Below are positions 11,762 to 27,300 of a DNA stretch of 64,000 nucleotides, piece after piece. Position numbers and translations under genes: made by a program. The notes beneath the pieces are model-generated. The model was not told the origin of the DNA. It did no database searches and was given only the letters and a program-made list of their open reading frames with translations. The first letter of the stretch is position 1. Each line of letters opens with the position of its first letter. Origin of the DNA: Cymodocea nodosa (Eukaryota > Streptophyta > Magnoliopsida > Alismatales > Cymodoceaceae); assembly GCA_036874045.1 (NCBI GenBank), contig CM072338.1:22652501-22716500 (forward strand), given 5' to 3'.

Positions 11762-13349
11762 TGTTAATCTAAGAACTCCACTGCAAGATTCTATTCAACC
11801 TGTCTTTTGTTTGCATGGTTCATGGTCTCTACCTTCACATGTCTTTGAGGAGTGTTAGTAAAATTTATTCTTCCCTTTTGTTTTTAATAAATGATTTAAT
11901 AATGACATTAAATGATTCTGAATTTGAGTTATTTATTTTGAAGTACGGAAATTTGATGGATCACCGACAATTTGTTTTAGTAGTGGTAGTAACCACTTGA
12001 AATTTTGCATTCTTCATCTAACATTTTCTTTTTTAAAAAAAAAAAGCTTCAATGTTGGGCCTTTATTTCGGCTACCCTTAGGAGGGCTACAGAGGGCGCT
12101 AGGCTCGAGCTCCAACCAACCAGGCTCAATTTAAAACTATGCAACGTAATGGGTCCGTATAGGGCCAGGATAGGTTGGTCTAGACAGAGCCCAACCCAAC
12201 CGATGGGCCTCAACGTTTAGATTTTCCAACCATTATGGGCCAGCCTGTAAATAATCACAACCCTTTTTCTATTTACCTAACATAATGCGACAAATTTCTC
12301 CTTCTCCACTTCTAATTTACAAATTTCCTCTACTTCTCTGTCATCTTTTTTTAAAAAAATATTTTAGAGTTGAAGAGCTTATTTCTTTACTCCTATTCTC
12401 TTCAATTCTGTTTTTACTTTAATAATTTTTATTACGATACAAAACACACAACTATTTAACCAAAAATCTATTGAAAAAGTAGATGTGTCACCAACACAAT
12501 CTCTAATCACTAAGAAACCCAAGAAAAACATGTTAAGTTCGAGAATATTTAACAGAAGATTCAAACCAATGAAAAATATGTTATTGTAATTTTTGTGGTA
12601 CCATCACGTCTCACGAACCCGTAATCTTGGCAATATATTAGTAGTACTTGTTCATACATAATCATTTGTGTTGGATAAATTTTGATCTATGGAAATTTCA
12701 ATCGCTATATCATGAGCTTCCTTGAACACGTAAGGGTGTATTTAAAACCATGGTTTAATATTTTGACAACATATTCTTAGATTTTCACTTGATTAATAGG
12801 CTTGCTCGATATGATATTTGTTAGAGTGCCTTTTATTTACAAAATGGAAAGACATGTGAATTAGCCATATGAATCTTTTTTTTCCTCATTTGTTCCTACA
12901 TATCACTAAATCTTCCATTAAATTGTGTAATTTTAATTTTTTTACTATTTCTAATCAAGTAAAATTTGATCTTTCTTTAGTTCCTTTAATTTCATTTAAA
13001 TTAATTATTTTTCTTTTCTTTACAAGTACAGCTATGTGTCATATATGACTATAACTATATGATTTTCTTTTCTTTTATCATCAATAGGTCTAACTCCTAT
13101 CTTATTTCAAATGAAATCTCTTCTTATCCTTTATACTATTACAACTTGTTTGAAACATTTTTCTTGTGAGATTTTGATAAAACAAAACTTAATAATATAT
13201 ATTTAGATAAAAATTATGTATAAATAGAGACTTAAAATATATTGCACACTATTATTGAAAACAACCTATCGATTGATAAATCTACATATTGTAATTGGTT
13301 GAACGAGAACTTTAAATTACTGGAACAACATTTTAGTCTGCTGTTTATA

Positions 13350-13820
13350 TAGACGACATATCATTTTGGAATGAATGGTAACTTATCAAAGTTATTGGAC
13401 TAATGTTTGACATATCATTGAATCCAACGATACATCGTTTCTTGATAAATAATGATCAGTTGAAGTTTTTGAACAGGAAGATGATGCATCATTACCATAC
13501 AGTAACATCGTTTGATTTACAATCCAAAAGGAGCAAATAACGTACTGATAATATACCACCGGTATATCATTTTCTGGAACAAATGATACAAGTTTTGGTA
13601 AATAGAAAATCAATACAGAGAGATAACACATCATTCGTTGAAATAAACATTATACCAATGGTTTTACTGCTATACTGTTTTCTGTAGCTAAGTTAAATAG
13701 ATCCTGAAAATTGAAAGATCTAGACTTTCCATATAAAATGCCGATTAGATGATAGTTTTGCAAAGATTTGAAGAATGACATACTAATATGTGAAGCAACA
13801 TATCAATTTCTAAATGAAGA
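13350..13820. repeat. Degenerate array of TATCATT units, about 55-80 bp spacing
   Basis: The word (A/T)ATCATT recurs at about 13357, 13412, 13486, 13564, 13629 and, altered, 13800. Several copies are followed by a GGAA...AATGATA-like arm, so each unit contains an imperfect inverted repeat (TATCATTT...AAATGATA). The array is too decayed for an exact period. It may be an old satellite or the subterminal region of a DNA transposon; no coding frame is present. Confidence 0.4.
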
Positions 13821-15349
13821 GTGTAGAACAGAAGGTTCAATTGTATAGAAATTCAAATAATGATAAACTAGTCGAACAAATGGCATACCAATTTGATAAA
13901 GATTTGAATAGATACACTTTTCATGTTTTGAAACACCAGCTTCTACCTTATATAAATAAGTGGTTTCTCAACATGAGTAGTGATGCCTTTGTGTGTTTTC
14001 GCTCCTACAACATATATCGCATTGATTTAACATCATCATGAGACATCCAAAGGCTAAAAGAAGATCGACCAAGATTGAAATTCTTTGTTGCACTTAAGTT
14101 CTTCATCCCCTATGTTTAAGTGTTGAAAAGCTTCATTTCTATGAATGTTTAATCAACGTTACATGACAAGAGAGTGGAAAAACATCATTGTGATTTGTTT
14201 CCTATTGTATTTAGGCTTAAACATTTTTATATTGATTTTTTCTTGTACAAAAATGTTTGAAAACCTATATCAAGTTGTAGTAAGAGACACACCAATGATA
14301 AATGATTGGTGTAGACAGAATTTGAAGTAAAACTCCTAGGGTTAGGAATGTTTTTACACTTGATAGAATTTTACCAAGCAAGGATTATAGAATTACGGTG
14401 ATATGATTAAAAATCAATAATATTATCAACAACCCTATGAGAGAGAACATAATTTACTATTTCCCAAATATGAGATTATGCTGCTAATTATAGAATGTGC
14501 ACAGTAAAATAGGTCAAAAAATTTCCTAATCCATAATCTTATGCATAATCGAACATTCCTATAATTTCTGAGTTAAATTTACCTAAGCAGGACATTAGTT
14601 GAATAAACTTTTTCAAGCCAGCAAATCTGCCACAACTGATCCCCGAGGCTCCTATGTTTTTCACATGTTAACACTAAGGTAGCGTTTACCATCCCAAAAA
14701 CACCAAGGGAATCTACGGTCAAATATGTAACATAATTTGTCATCTAATATGATAAGTATAATCTTAATTAAGAATAATAAACATGCCTATAATTTGAATC
14801 AAACACAAATCCCTCATGAGCAGTTGTTTTAGGCAAACAGGCTGGCTTGAAAAGGTGCATTCAACTAAAATCCAGCTCGTGTAAATTAAATCTATGGTAT
14901 AGCCCATCCAAGTATCCAATTACACCGAATAAAATGCATGTATTTTATTCAAATAAATGTGTCCAACTCATTGTCAAGTCATAGTCTTAAAATATTTATT
15001 TCCAGAGTGACTTCACGGAATATGGCTTTGAAAGGATAACATTACACTGAACCTCTAATCTAGTTTTTTTTGGCAACAATTTCAAAACATGATGTGGAAC
15101 TTGCATAATATTACACTGAAACTCTATAATCTAGCTTTTCTTGGCAACAACTTCCCAACATGATATGGAACTTGCGATGTAAAACCGAACCACTTCGCAT
15201 CAGAAAAAGGAATACTGTGAGTCATGAGATCAGAATTATAGTCCGCTATGCCATAATATACAGAAGGGAAGTTAAGGCAGAGAGCACATATAACAAAAGA
15301 TATCCTTTCGCCTCCGTTTCCTCGATCTTGGGCTGCTGTGTTATTTGCT
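13821..15349. other. Intergenic AT-rich DNA downstream of UFL1
   Basis: This covers the 3' flank (probable 3' UTR near 15000-15349) of the minus-strand UFL1 gene. Near 15050-15180 the sequence 'taatctagttttttttggcaacaa' and its neighbours appear twice about 70 bp apart, a local duplication. Small open frames (13814-14041, 14145-14330) resemble nothing I know. Confidence 0.5.
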
Positions 15350-18300
15350 TTATGAGTCTGACGGGTTCAATACTAATGCCTTCAACTCTGGCATTTTGCT
15401 TTCTAGCAATTCTCTTTTACTTAAAATTCTATCCGATGTACAATCTTCTTCCTGCGTGAAATAATGCCATCTCAACCATAGAAAACAATAACAAATCTTA
15501 ATTATTCAGAACACTTAGTCTTATTTTTCCCATAGATTAATAGAATGCAGAGGCATAAATTCCTTACAAACTTGCAGAAGATGATACACATCCAAGGAAA
15601 TTAATTAGGAAGTATAGAAGAGATTACTTTCTAAATCAGCTTATCTCAGGCTCTAGAATCTAATAGTGTCTTGAAGCATATGTAGGGTATTATTGACATT
15701 CATACCTAAAAGCCTCAGGATTTTCTAGTTATTTCCTTCAATTTTTAGGAAAATAAGTTTTCTTGTTAAGCAGCGTGCATTCATAAACTTCCATCAATTC
15801 CCAAGAAATCATTTACTCACATCATCTGTACGAGCTGCTAGAAGAGCCAAAAGAGTAACAGTGGTACTGTGATAATCCATTAGGACCTCGTAAGTTGAAC
15901 TTGGCAATTTGTCCTGCCAAAAAAAGAATATAAACTCAACATTCTAAACTTTTGCGCAGGGTGTAGAAATATAAAATGCAAATATATAGAACCATATTAA
16001 TAACTCCAATTCAGATTTAAGCCCGCATTTGCTAAAATAATACTTTAGATTAGATAAACCTGTGTTTAAAATTAAGATTAAAAAGTAAAGACCTGCATTT
16101 AGTTATACTCACTGTAATTCTTGATATGAGTCATGCCACTAAATTTTCATTTTCGTATTTAGTCTACAGCTGCTATAATGTCCTTCACATCAATTTAAAA
16201 TAAGAAAAAATAGGAAACCCATCAAAGGGAGGTCCCGGGGTACTATGGAGATACATGCATACACAACATTATATCCCTTCCAGTTGAGAGGTTTCCATGG
16301 TTCGAAAGACTAACCTCCAGATCATAAAAAGGCAACATTATTAATAACATCAACCTAAAACTCGTACTAAATTAGAAATCAGAATAGAAAAAGGTTGGAA
16401 ATTTCACCTTTAATCGAGAAAGAGCAACAGAAATGGCCCTTCCTGGTGCTTGAAGAGCTTTATTGTGAACCTAGAGCATGTAGAATTACATTTTATTTCA
16501 TTTTTAAATAAACACAATTTCAATGTTTCTAGCATATATTATGGAAAACAAAATTATAATAGAATTGAACTTACCTGTAAATAAAGGAAAGTAACCACCT
16601 TGGGCAGAAAAGCAACAGGATCAGTTTCTGAGGATATTTGTGCTGTAAGTTCCTGCCGGTAAAGGAAAATTTCCAAGTTAACCATTATTATTGATAAAAA
16701 TGCCAAAATCAAACCAAAGATTTATGAAGCATAAAAAACATAAATTTTATAAGACTTTGGCATCACCCCCTAGATTTCAACTATGCAGAATCATCTAGTT
16801 AACATGCCGCCATCAAGATTATCATTCAGCCAATCACAAATCAAAAGTATGTAGATGAGTTATTGACTACAAGACATGACATATGAGGAGATTCTACTCT
16901 AAGATGCAACATAGGGTCTACCTTTATGTTCGCATCCTCCATCTTAAGAATCCAAAGTTACAGATATGGAAATTCTCAATGATTAGAATTGAATAAAAAC
17001 TTCAGAAATGGAGCAGTAAGCAAGGGAGAAAGTTGAATTTGCCGAAGAATGTAAAGTGTTTGTCCGCACTTCTATATAATAATTTTTCTTCCTCAAAATC
17101 ATGGTAAAATGCTTGACTAGATGAAAGGGAGGAGATCAGAGGTGATTACGGGAATATTATTTCAAGAGAATTTAACTAGACAACATAAATTATTAGTATT
17201 AGATGTTAATATCAAGATTATGAAGAGAAAGACAAAAGTCCATAAGAACCTACGAAGTAAGTGGTGTAATGTAAAAAGTGAAAAGAAAATAATATTTAAA
17301 GAACTTGTTAAAAGAAAAAATATGGAACTAAATGGAGAGGTAAATAAACATTGAAATGAAATGATTACTTGCATTAAAAAGATTTCTAGAGAAATTTTAA
17401 AAGAGTCTTGTAGGGTTAACTCCAAAAGGTAAAGAAAGCTATTAGTGAAATGAAAATGTACAAAAGAAGTTAAAAATTAAGTCTACAAAGAATTATATGA
17501 TAATTTAAACAAAAAAAGAACAAAATAGAATATATAAATTGGCCCAAGCTAGAGAAAGAAAATCTAAAGATTTAAGTCAAGTGTATTAAAGATAAGGATG
17601 GTAGAGTTTTAGTAAAAAAAATGAAATAAGAGATAGATGGTATAAGTATTTTATAAATTTTTTTAATAAATTTACCATAGAAATCTGTTTCACACAAAAT
17701 TTGAGTAACAGTATAAAGGATATAAACTATAATTATTTTATAAAAATTAGCAGTTCAGAAGTAAAAGAAGTTATTAAAAAAATAAAGTGTGGGATAACTA
17801 TTAGATTAGATGATATTCCTATTGAGATATGCAAGTACATGAATGAAGTAGAGATTAACTAGTTAAATGAACTTTATAATATAATTTTAAAGATAAAGAA
17901 AAGATCAATTGAATGGAGAAAGAGCTCTTTAAAATCAATATTTAATAATAAGGGGACTTACAAAATTGTGGTAATTATTGTGGTATTAAGTTAATGAGGG
18001 TATACTATAAAACTATGAAAAGGGTAATTAAGTAAAAACCAAGATATGTAATTAAAATCATAAAAAATCAATTTAAGTTTATGTCAAATAGGTCAATAAT
18101 AAAAGTTATTCATTTACTTAGATAACTAATAGAAAATTCTACGATTAAGAAAAATAACCTTCATATGATTTTCATTGATTTAGAAAAAAACTATGATAGA
18201 GTACCTAAAAACTTATTGTAGTGGATTTTGAAAAAAAGTACCTATAAAATATATTAATATTATAAAGGAGGTGCTTGACAGTGTAGTTATTAGTGTTAAA

Positions 18301-21300
18301 ATTATAAAATAAAGAAATTATGAAATATTCAGTAAACATAAGTTTACAACAAGAGTCATCACTAAATCCATATCTATTTGTCTTGGTTGTAAATGAAATA
18401 ACTAAGAAAATTCATAAAGATACTCTAGTGTATGGTATAATTTTAGTTGATGAAAGTAAGTCAAGAATTAATTTTACATTAGTATTATGAAGAGATATTT
18501 TAGAGTTCAAAGGATTTAGATTAAAAACTGAATATATGAAATATAGGTTCAACAAAAATAAGAATTATGATAAAAATTTATTACTTATATGGTTATAAGA
18601 TTCATAAAAGGTTTCTAAATACTTAAGATTTATAACAATAGTAAAATTATAGAAAATGTTATTCATAGAAGTGAAGTTAGATAAAGTGGAAAAAAATACC
18701 TTTAGAGTGTTATGTAATAAGAGAATATACTTAAATTTTTTTAAAAAAAAAATCTATAAAACTGTTATTTGCTCAACTACACTTTACAACTCAAAATGAT
18801 GGGTTGTAAAGCATAACTATATGTAAAAAGTTAATATTATTGACATGCGTATTTTTAGAAGGATGAGGGGCAATAGGACAAGAGATAAACTAAAAAATGA
18901 TTTTACTAGAAAAAGAGTTACACTAATTAAAGATACGATAAGAGAAAATTAGCATAAGTGATTTGATCATATCCCTAGGAGACTAAAAAATGTATCAATT
19001 AGAAAAGAAAAATTAATTAATATAGAAGAAACAAAAAAAGTAGAGTAAAACCTAAAATTAATTGGTTAATAATTGTGAGAAAATATTTAAATTTATGTAT
19101 TTGATCAAAGACTTGATCGTAAATAAAAATACATGGAAAAAAATGTGGTCAACCATACATGGTAGAATTATAGTTCAGATTGTTGTTATTGTTTTATTTT
19201 ATGAAATATATTGTTCTAAAAGTATAATTGAATGTGTTATTTTTGGATGCATGTATTATATATGAATTTTGGAAATATATATCTTCTATATGCAAAATTA
19301 AAAGAATATAATAGAGAGAGAGAGAGTAATAACGTAATACATATAATGGCCAACCCCACAATGGGATTATAGCATGGGATGTTGTAATATATATAAAATC
19401 CAAAAAATTTAAAATAAATAAAGCAGCTAAGTGTCACCTAGGCACCTTAGCATCCTAAGCGGCCTTGGTTGTTGCCTTAACAACCTTCCATATATTATAT
19501 ACTAGTAATATATTATGTAGAAAATATCACTTCGCTTTCTTCATATATACATATGACATGCTGCTAGAACCCCAACCCAACCAGCAACCCTTACTCAAGC
19601 TCCCATCCCCTCACCAAACTAGTGACTCATACGACTATAGATAGTCATTGGGGACTATCACCTCTCCCATTCTGAATTCTTTTTATCCAGAATAGAAATT
19701 CAAGTTTCAGAAATTAAAGAATCCAGAAAGAAGGCATGTTTAATGGTAAATTGACATGATAAGACTGATTAATTGGATTGATGACCTCACATTGATTGAT
19801 CACGCCAAGTGATTGATTTGGAAACCAATTAGTCAAATTATCAGTGATAAAGTCATGCTCACATGAACACTGGTTACCAGCTTTCAGAACCTTTATCAAA
19901 GACATTAAAAGACCATGAAACAGCTAAAAGGTGTTGATGGTAGCAATGGAATACCATTTTCAAGGCTTCATGTATATTCAGAAACCATTATTTTACATAT
20001 CAGCATGTTATATTTGCGTTTCAACAAGAAATTAGATTGAGACCACATTGAAAGACCTCTAAAAATATTATGTCATCATTATGAGCAAACAAGCATCTGA
20101 AGATGCAATTCCATAAAAGCCATCCCAGCATAATGTGTAATCGGAAAAATGTTCAAGCATATATAGAAACAGGCATGTAAAGCAAGGTAAAATGCAACCA
20201 AAAAATTAAAAAGCATATTGTGGAGCAATGAAGAGGAATAATAAACAGATACCACGAAAGAAACCATTCTCAGAAAATATATCTAGTTAGGCAAACCTTA
20301 CGATATGAATGCAACAGTGTTCGCTCCAATTTTTTGTCAAGTTTTTTCAAAAGAAGCCCACTGCAAAGGACAAATGGTGAGCATGAACCCAAATTGACTG
20401 AGATGTACACCATTAGAAAGCATCACACTGGGTTATCACCTTTCACTTGCAATAGAGAACAGTGAATTAATGAATGCTTCTACTTGCTGCCATATTAAAT
20501 TTGAAAAAAGTTAGCCATCTTCTCTTAGACAGAGAAAACAAAAGAATCTCAGATAAGAAGTAATTAATTCACTAGAAAATGGAGCAAAAATTTGTCACTA
20601 TTTTTTCATACATGACATTTATACAGGTAACAATTCACAATGGAAAAAAAATTTATCTGATTGAACAAAGGTCAATCCAATCACATGTGTGAATCTCTAG
20701 GGCCTCCCCACCACATCCACACCCATGTGAGAGAAGGCAGTCATGGCAGACTAATCAATAGTCAACAATAGTGCACCACTAGAAACCCGCATAACTTTGG
20801 AAAAGGCATTTTCAAGATCAAGTATGATGTCAGCACAAAGCACTTGTCTACAAATCTACAATGAAATTTCTGGATTGAGACTAGATACGTAAGTTGCTAT
20901 TGCCAATTCTTTATGATATTGACACATCTTAGAGATGCCAACAATCAAAGGCTAATATACATCAAACTCCTCTACAAGCCTACCAAGAATGTTATATTGT
21001 TCCAAGCAAGATTTGTCACCCTTCTAAAGGGAAAAAATTTACTTGCAAACTCGGAACACCTTGGAGATGTTTTTCACATAGTCATGTTTTCTTCCAGGTA
21101 TCCCACATCCTCTTGGCCATTCACATCACAATCACTCTACAAGCGACAGCAAGCTCCATGCTCAAGGCCATCTAAGATACAATTACAACATCATTAGCGA
21201 ACCAAGTGGTGTATGTGGCATCTTTGGAATCCAAAGGATCATGGGTGAGGTTCAAGTTTGTGGTAAGCTTCAACAAAGGTCTTAAAGCTCTAGGCCTACA

Positions 21301-24300
21301 AAAGATAGTTCTTGTCAGTCAACTTCTCAAAGGTATCGATCAAGTTTTTGACAAAGTAATCATGTGTAGCCATAGATATGAGGTCTAATCACACAACAAA
21401 GAAACATTGCAGCTACTATTCTATTGCCAGAGAGAGAAAACTGCAACAAAACCCATCCAGACACACACCATCTACAAATGCAAAAATGTGTGGATGAGGA
21501 GAATCCACACACATCCAAAACATTGGAGCTTTGTAATAGCCTATGTTAGAAAATCCACACATTGCTAAAATTAGGCATAGAATTGAGCTTTATATATGAT
21601 GAAATCTTCAACTCATTACCAATTTGTTTGAAATTAAAATTTCAATATAATATGAAAGTTAGTTCATGTATATCCACTTACAGATACTTATAGGTACATA
21701 AATAAGTCATAAGGATAATATTAGACAAATTTCACATCATTAAAAGTAGAGATAAGACTGAGTCTCATATATGATGAATCATTCTACTCATTTTCAATTA
21801 ATTTTGAGGTGGAATTTCAACATAATATTGTCATGATCAACAAATGTGATTGTCCATGCCACCGATCACACAAAACAAGGAAGAGGCCTAAATATCAGTT
21901 GGTGGTAGTGGAGTCATCATCCTAGTGACCAAGCCATACACCTAGGGTTTTGAAGAGACCCTAAGACGGAGGGCTATAGGGCTAGTCGCTACAGTTAGTT
22001 GTTCCTTCTCTAATACCATGTTAGAAGAGAAAAGGAAAAAGATCATTAATTTATTACACTAATCAAGATTACATGAATATAGTAAGTGAATAGATATTCA
22101 TGATAAATGGATATCCATATACCTATTAAACAAACACATACAATATATAACATAGTTAAAAGCAAGCCACTAACATAAAAAAAAAATTTAATTTAATAAA
22201 TAGGGCATTTTCCGTTATCAAAGGCAAATCCATTTTTTCTTTTCCATGAATAACCAAGGGAAAAGATTGATTCTTTTTCATTTTGGTTTCATTGCCATCA
22301 CAAAATAAAATAACCAAATAGAAAAGAATATATGGCATTTTTCACCTTTGAAATTCTCAACCATAAAAATGAACTGGAAATATTTTCTTTCCTGATATAA
22401 ATAAAACTTTCACCAAGATATGATACAAGTAAATGTAAACACTGGTCTAGGCTGTTAATGATGAAAACTCAATGGAAAATGGCAAGCCCCAAAACTACCT
22501 AATCAGCCCAACATGACAAAAAAATCGTCAAAATTCACCATCTAGAAATAGATAATATTTGAAGTATGATTTATTTAAACTTTCCCGAGTAGTGTGACAT
22601 CAATTTTTTAATTTATATGAATATGAATTTCATAATAAATAATATCAAATTAATAATAGAAATGAAATAAACAATTGATCCAAACATCAGAGTAAAGAAG
22701 TGCTGGGAATCTAGTATTTCCAATGCTCTTTGTCAGAGCATTGCCCATTCATTCACAAACCTCATGCCAAATGAAGAAACAAACTAGCCCATAATTGTAG
22801 ACGTTAGCTTGAACTGTCAGTGTATAAGCTAAATATATTACATGCATATAACAATATATTCGCAATAAACAGAAGTTCCAAACATGTCATGCAGACAAAG
22901 GACGGTGTTCTATAAATCTACGGAATAAAATTACAAGAACCAAAACTATTATACTCTCCATTGAGAAAGCTCTCACCTTTCCTTCCAATGCTTCAACCAC
23001 TGCCTGAGCTTTAACTGAGACTGAACCGGTCAAACCTTTTGCCTACATAAAATAAACATCACAAAGTGTAAACCAAAAAATGTAGCAGAATCTTAAGCAA
23101 GGTGAGTTGTTATCTGAAATTAAGAAATACCCAGATTAAAAAAAATGAATATCAATTACTACTTGTACAATAACATAAACATGGTGGACCTCTTTCGCAA
23201 GTAGAATTTAAAAATGAAAATATTAGAACAGAGAAAGACAAGTTTGAGGGAAAAAAAGCATAGGAGTCAGGTTTTGAATCTAGCAAAATTTTTCAACTAG
23301 AGTTTGGCTTTTCTTTCCTTTTGCCACGTAGAAGACAAGCTTATGAGAAATGCATATGTTTAGTTCCTATCCTTTTGTAAATTTAATTTCTCCTTGTGCA
23401 TATTATAGTTAAGTGGTAATAATCTCCATATTCATGAAATGATATAAAGAAGAAATTGGAAACTGGTCGTAAATGAAAAACTTGTAATGCCAGAGATAAA
23501 GAGGGCACGTACAAGGGCAATGCGATCTCCAGAACTGAGAGTTTTTTGCTCCACATTGGACAACTCTACCTCAATTCCATTCATCAATTTACTGTCAACA
23601 TCCTAGAAACATAGCAGACATTTTTCAATTTATTCAGATTCCATAAGAACACCATAAAAAGAGATTGAAGAAACCAGATCATTTTTAAGCAGTAGAAAGA
23701 TGATTTATTTAAAATCAGAAGGAACCAAACACCTTCAATAAAAAACAAAATCTTTGAACTAGGATCCTATTGTCAATTCCTGGAAAACAACGATATCACC
23801 CTATTAAACAGTGAAGACGTGATTGCCTGCAAAGGGAGGGATTCTAGCTGTGTAGTTTTCACCATAAGAATAGACATTTCTTTCATTATGGTAAACCATA
23901 AATAGAGGAAGCATTTATCCTATTGCAGGTTTGAACTGCTTTAACTTTTATGTTTCCATTGTTTAAGTTGTAATACCATACGAATACCATACTACAAGGG
24001 ATAAACTAAAAAACAATTTTATTAAGAATAGAATAGATGTCCCACTTGAAGATAGAAAAAATCAATTAAGTGGTTTGGCAATATTCTTAGCAGACTAAGG
24101 AATATACCAATTAAAAGAAGATAATTAATTAGTGCAAAAAATTAAAAGAATCAGAGATAAGCCTAAAACTACTTAGTTAGGAATTGTAAGAAAAAAAATC
24201 TAAAGTTATATGATTAAACCGAAGATTTGAACATAAACAAAAATACTTAAAAGGAAAAAATTCATGTAGCCAACCTTACGTAGTAGGATCATGACTTGGA

Positions 24301-27300
24301 TTATTGTTGTATTGTTTAAGGTGTCATACAAGTGTAGGGTTTGACTTGAGTCTTGACTGATTGACATGTATGAAGATCCAGTAATGCTATGGATCAATAT
24401 ATGCAATGAAATAGAATCATTGATGATGATATATATTCATGTCCATTATCTTTTATATTACTTACATTTTAGGTACCTCTAACTCATCTATGATGGGTAT
24501 ATTATAAAGTCAATTCAAATATCAAAAAGGGATGAGAATTGGCATTAGGTTGATAGTGAATCATAAAAATTTGTTAAAATAAAATGAACGTGAATCCTAA
24601 AGACAAACCATTAGATGCAACTTTCTAATGGTATGTTGTGTTGGACATCAAGTGTAACAAAAAACAACCAAAGGAAAGCATTGCACACCTACAACATAAC
24701 ATTTTTAAGCTAGGGATTTTGCATCATCATGCATCTAATTCAACACCATCATATAGATGTAATTGAAAATAAGCAAAATTTCTCAACTTTAATGGATGAA
24801 TGTAGGTAAAAAACTTATCAAGACATTAAAATTAGGTTAGGAACTCGGGAATAGGAACCTTAACAAGTAATGTTATAGAAATAGTCCATACAATAATGGA
24901 AAGATTAAACATTAATTTAGATAGTTAAACATTAATTGCACAAGGTGCTTGTCAAGGGCTGATGCATTTAACAACGAACATTGTATTCTCAAATGTTAAA
25001 GGGTTGGGTCAGGTAAGAAGTGTAGGATGGTCAGGTTAGTGTTATGCAGATCCAATGCCGAAATCATCTGTGTTCAGGAATCCAAGATGTAGAGCCTGGA
25101 TCTACGGTAATGCATTCAATGGGTGGTAAGTGTATCACTAGGTTTTGTGTGAAAGATGAAATTGGGATAGCTAGTCGTGTACTCAACAATGTGGGACTCC
25201 TCTACGAGCATGAAAAGCCAATAGATCTTTACATTTGCTGTTGGCAATACATTGAAAATGAGGTCTACCTGATGTCCCTACCTGAGGGGTTACACCAAAA
25301 GGTTCTAGTAAACTCGAGGTTTTGAGGCATCATTTGAAATGGTGAAAGAGTGATGACATTGGTAATCCAGAGTTCCATACTTCTAAGATAGGGAAAGTGG
25401 GAAACCAATCACAAACTCAGAGAGAAAGGAAGAAGAGGCTAGTGCTTTGTCAAAAGCAAAACAGGATTTGAGACAGTTTGAAGATATTGTTAACAAATTA
25501 ATAAAAAAAACAAAAGTTGAATGTACGTTAGTAAAATGATATAATAAATGGAACCTTATATGAATCCATAATTAAGGGGGTTAAGATAATAGTATCAAAT
25601 TGGAAGTTGTGTATGATATCCTCATTTTTTCTCTCCTTGCATGGTATCAAGGCCCAAGTTATGAGATATGGGAGAGAAAGGAAAAAAATGGAGGGAGGAG
25701 AGAAAAACTAGAAGTCAGCCACCCACTTCCCCTACATTGTCCCTCGTTTCCTCTTCTGCTTGTGATTCTTCTCCATTCTCTCCTCAACTCACTAGTAGCT
25801 CCTATCCAATCTCATTCCCTCCCAGCAGCTGACGTTAGCAGACAGGCCAACAATTACTTCTGTCCCGCATTCTTACAACTTAGTGCCTAAAACAGCATGA
25901 CCAAAGCTGCACTTCAATACGTGAACATCTGGCCAGGCCCCATGGCTGATAACAATTAAAGCACGCTCCATCATATGTGTCATTTCCCAACATGACAGGA
26001 CCATTTGTTGTGAGCTGGCTAGACACATTTCCACATGTCACCTTCTGATTGCATGCTCCTCACCTGCCAACTATCACCAAAGGGGCTATAAATATATGTC
26101 ATTATTTTACCATTACAAGTATGCAATTTGAGTCACTTCTGATCATTCCTCTCCTTCTCTCTTGCCTAAACTTCAACATCAAAGGGTGTTTGATGGCCTT
26201 TCCTGAGTAGACCCAAGATAAACTCTGCCTTTACAGGTAGCAGCAGCCCACCCTGTCCAAACACAATGCCATGAGCCGAACCCACCTGAGGCAACCCACA
26301 TAAATACAACAAGCATCACCTATCACAGAACCCAATGGCTATTTAGCAAGAATTCTAGGGGAGAATGCCGGGCGTGACCCTTTGAACGATAGTTCTTTCT
26401 AATATCTAAGAAAGTAGGAGTAGAGAACAACATAGACTTCAGACCAATAAGCCTTATGAACAAAAGCTTGAAATTCATCATGAAAGTACTAGCCAGCAGC
26501 TATATTGAAGTGATAGATGGCTTGGTTTGCCCCATGGAAATAGCATTATTGAAAGACAATTACAGGATGACTTTGTGGTGACGCAAGAATGTTTGCCGGA
26601 ATGTGGGAAGAAGAAGAAACGAGGAGTCATTTTTAAAGTGGATTTCAGGAAGGCATTCAATAACCTTAATTGGATATTCTTTTTGCACTTGTTAGATATA
26701 TGGTTTTCCCAGTAAATAGACAGAGTGGATTAAGAATACTTTTGCATTGGCCAAAGGATCTATCATTGTAAACGGTAGACCAAGAGATGTCTTTTGCTTC
26801 AAATGAGCTGTAAGATAGAGAGACCTATTATCAGACCCTTCTTATCAACCTTGAAGTCAGTGTTTTGATTGTATCAGTGATGACACTAGAAGGGATAGGT
26901 GGCTATGGAATTGGATGGTTGGAGGGGATCAAGTCCCGGTTTCAATATACTGTTAACATGATATTTTTTGTGAGGCCTCAATTGATCAGATGCAAAATCT
27001 TAAGTTCCTTTCAGGATGTTTAAAATGAACTCTGGACTGAAGATCAACTCCTCTAACCATTCTGCGATGGGTATAAACATTGGCAAGAATCTCCTCAACA
27101 AGGCAGCCAAAATACTTCTAATTTAGCAATCATGAGGTCAAAAATGAGTGTATAAAAATTAGATGGACATGAGAACTTCATTCATAAAAAGAAAGAATAT
27201 AAAATTTAAATATTAAGTATTTATGATGTGTAAGGGTAAGCACTAGTGCAATAGTAGCATTATTCCGTTGTGATTTGGAGATCACATCAAATTCTAAGAA

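Larger units (their letters stand above)
10028..13340. other. Intergenic, AT-rich, no gene recognised
   Basis: The gap contains the 3' UTR of the MAKR gene, a (GA)n tract (10475-10507), a 16-base poly-G run (11746-11761), and a short GC-richer patch near 12040-12240 with repeated GGGCC/GGCCC words of the sort seen near the ends of hAT elements. A minus-strand frame at 10869-11168 looks like chance. No protein or RNA gene was recognised. Confidence 0.6.

Noticed and set aside
13814-14330. Two plus-strand frames in AT-rich DNA
   Set aside because: Not recognisable as any protein and surrounded by degenerate repeat DNA.
19420-19490. Possible third copy of the MITE-like repeat
   Set aside because: Only the GC-rich end words match; the AT-rich core does not follow the other two copies.
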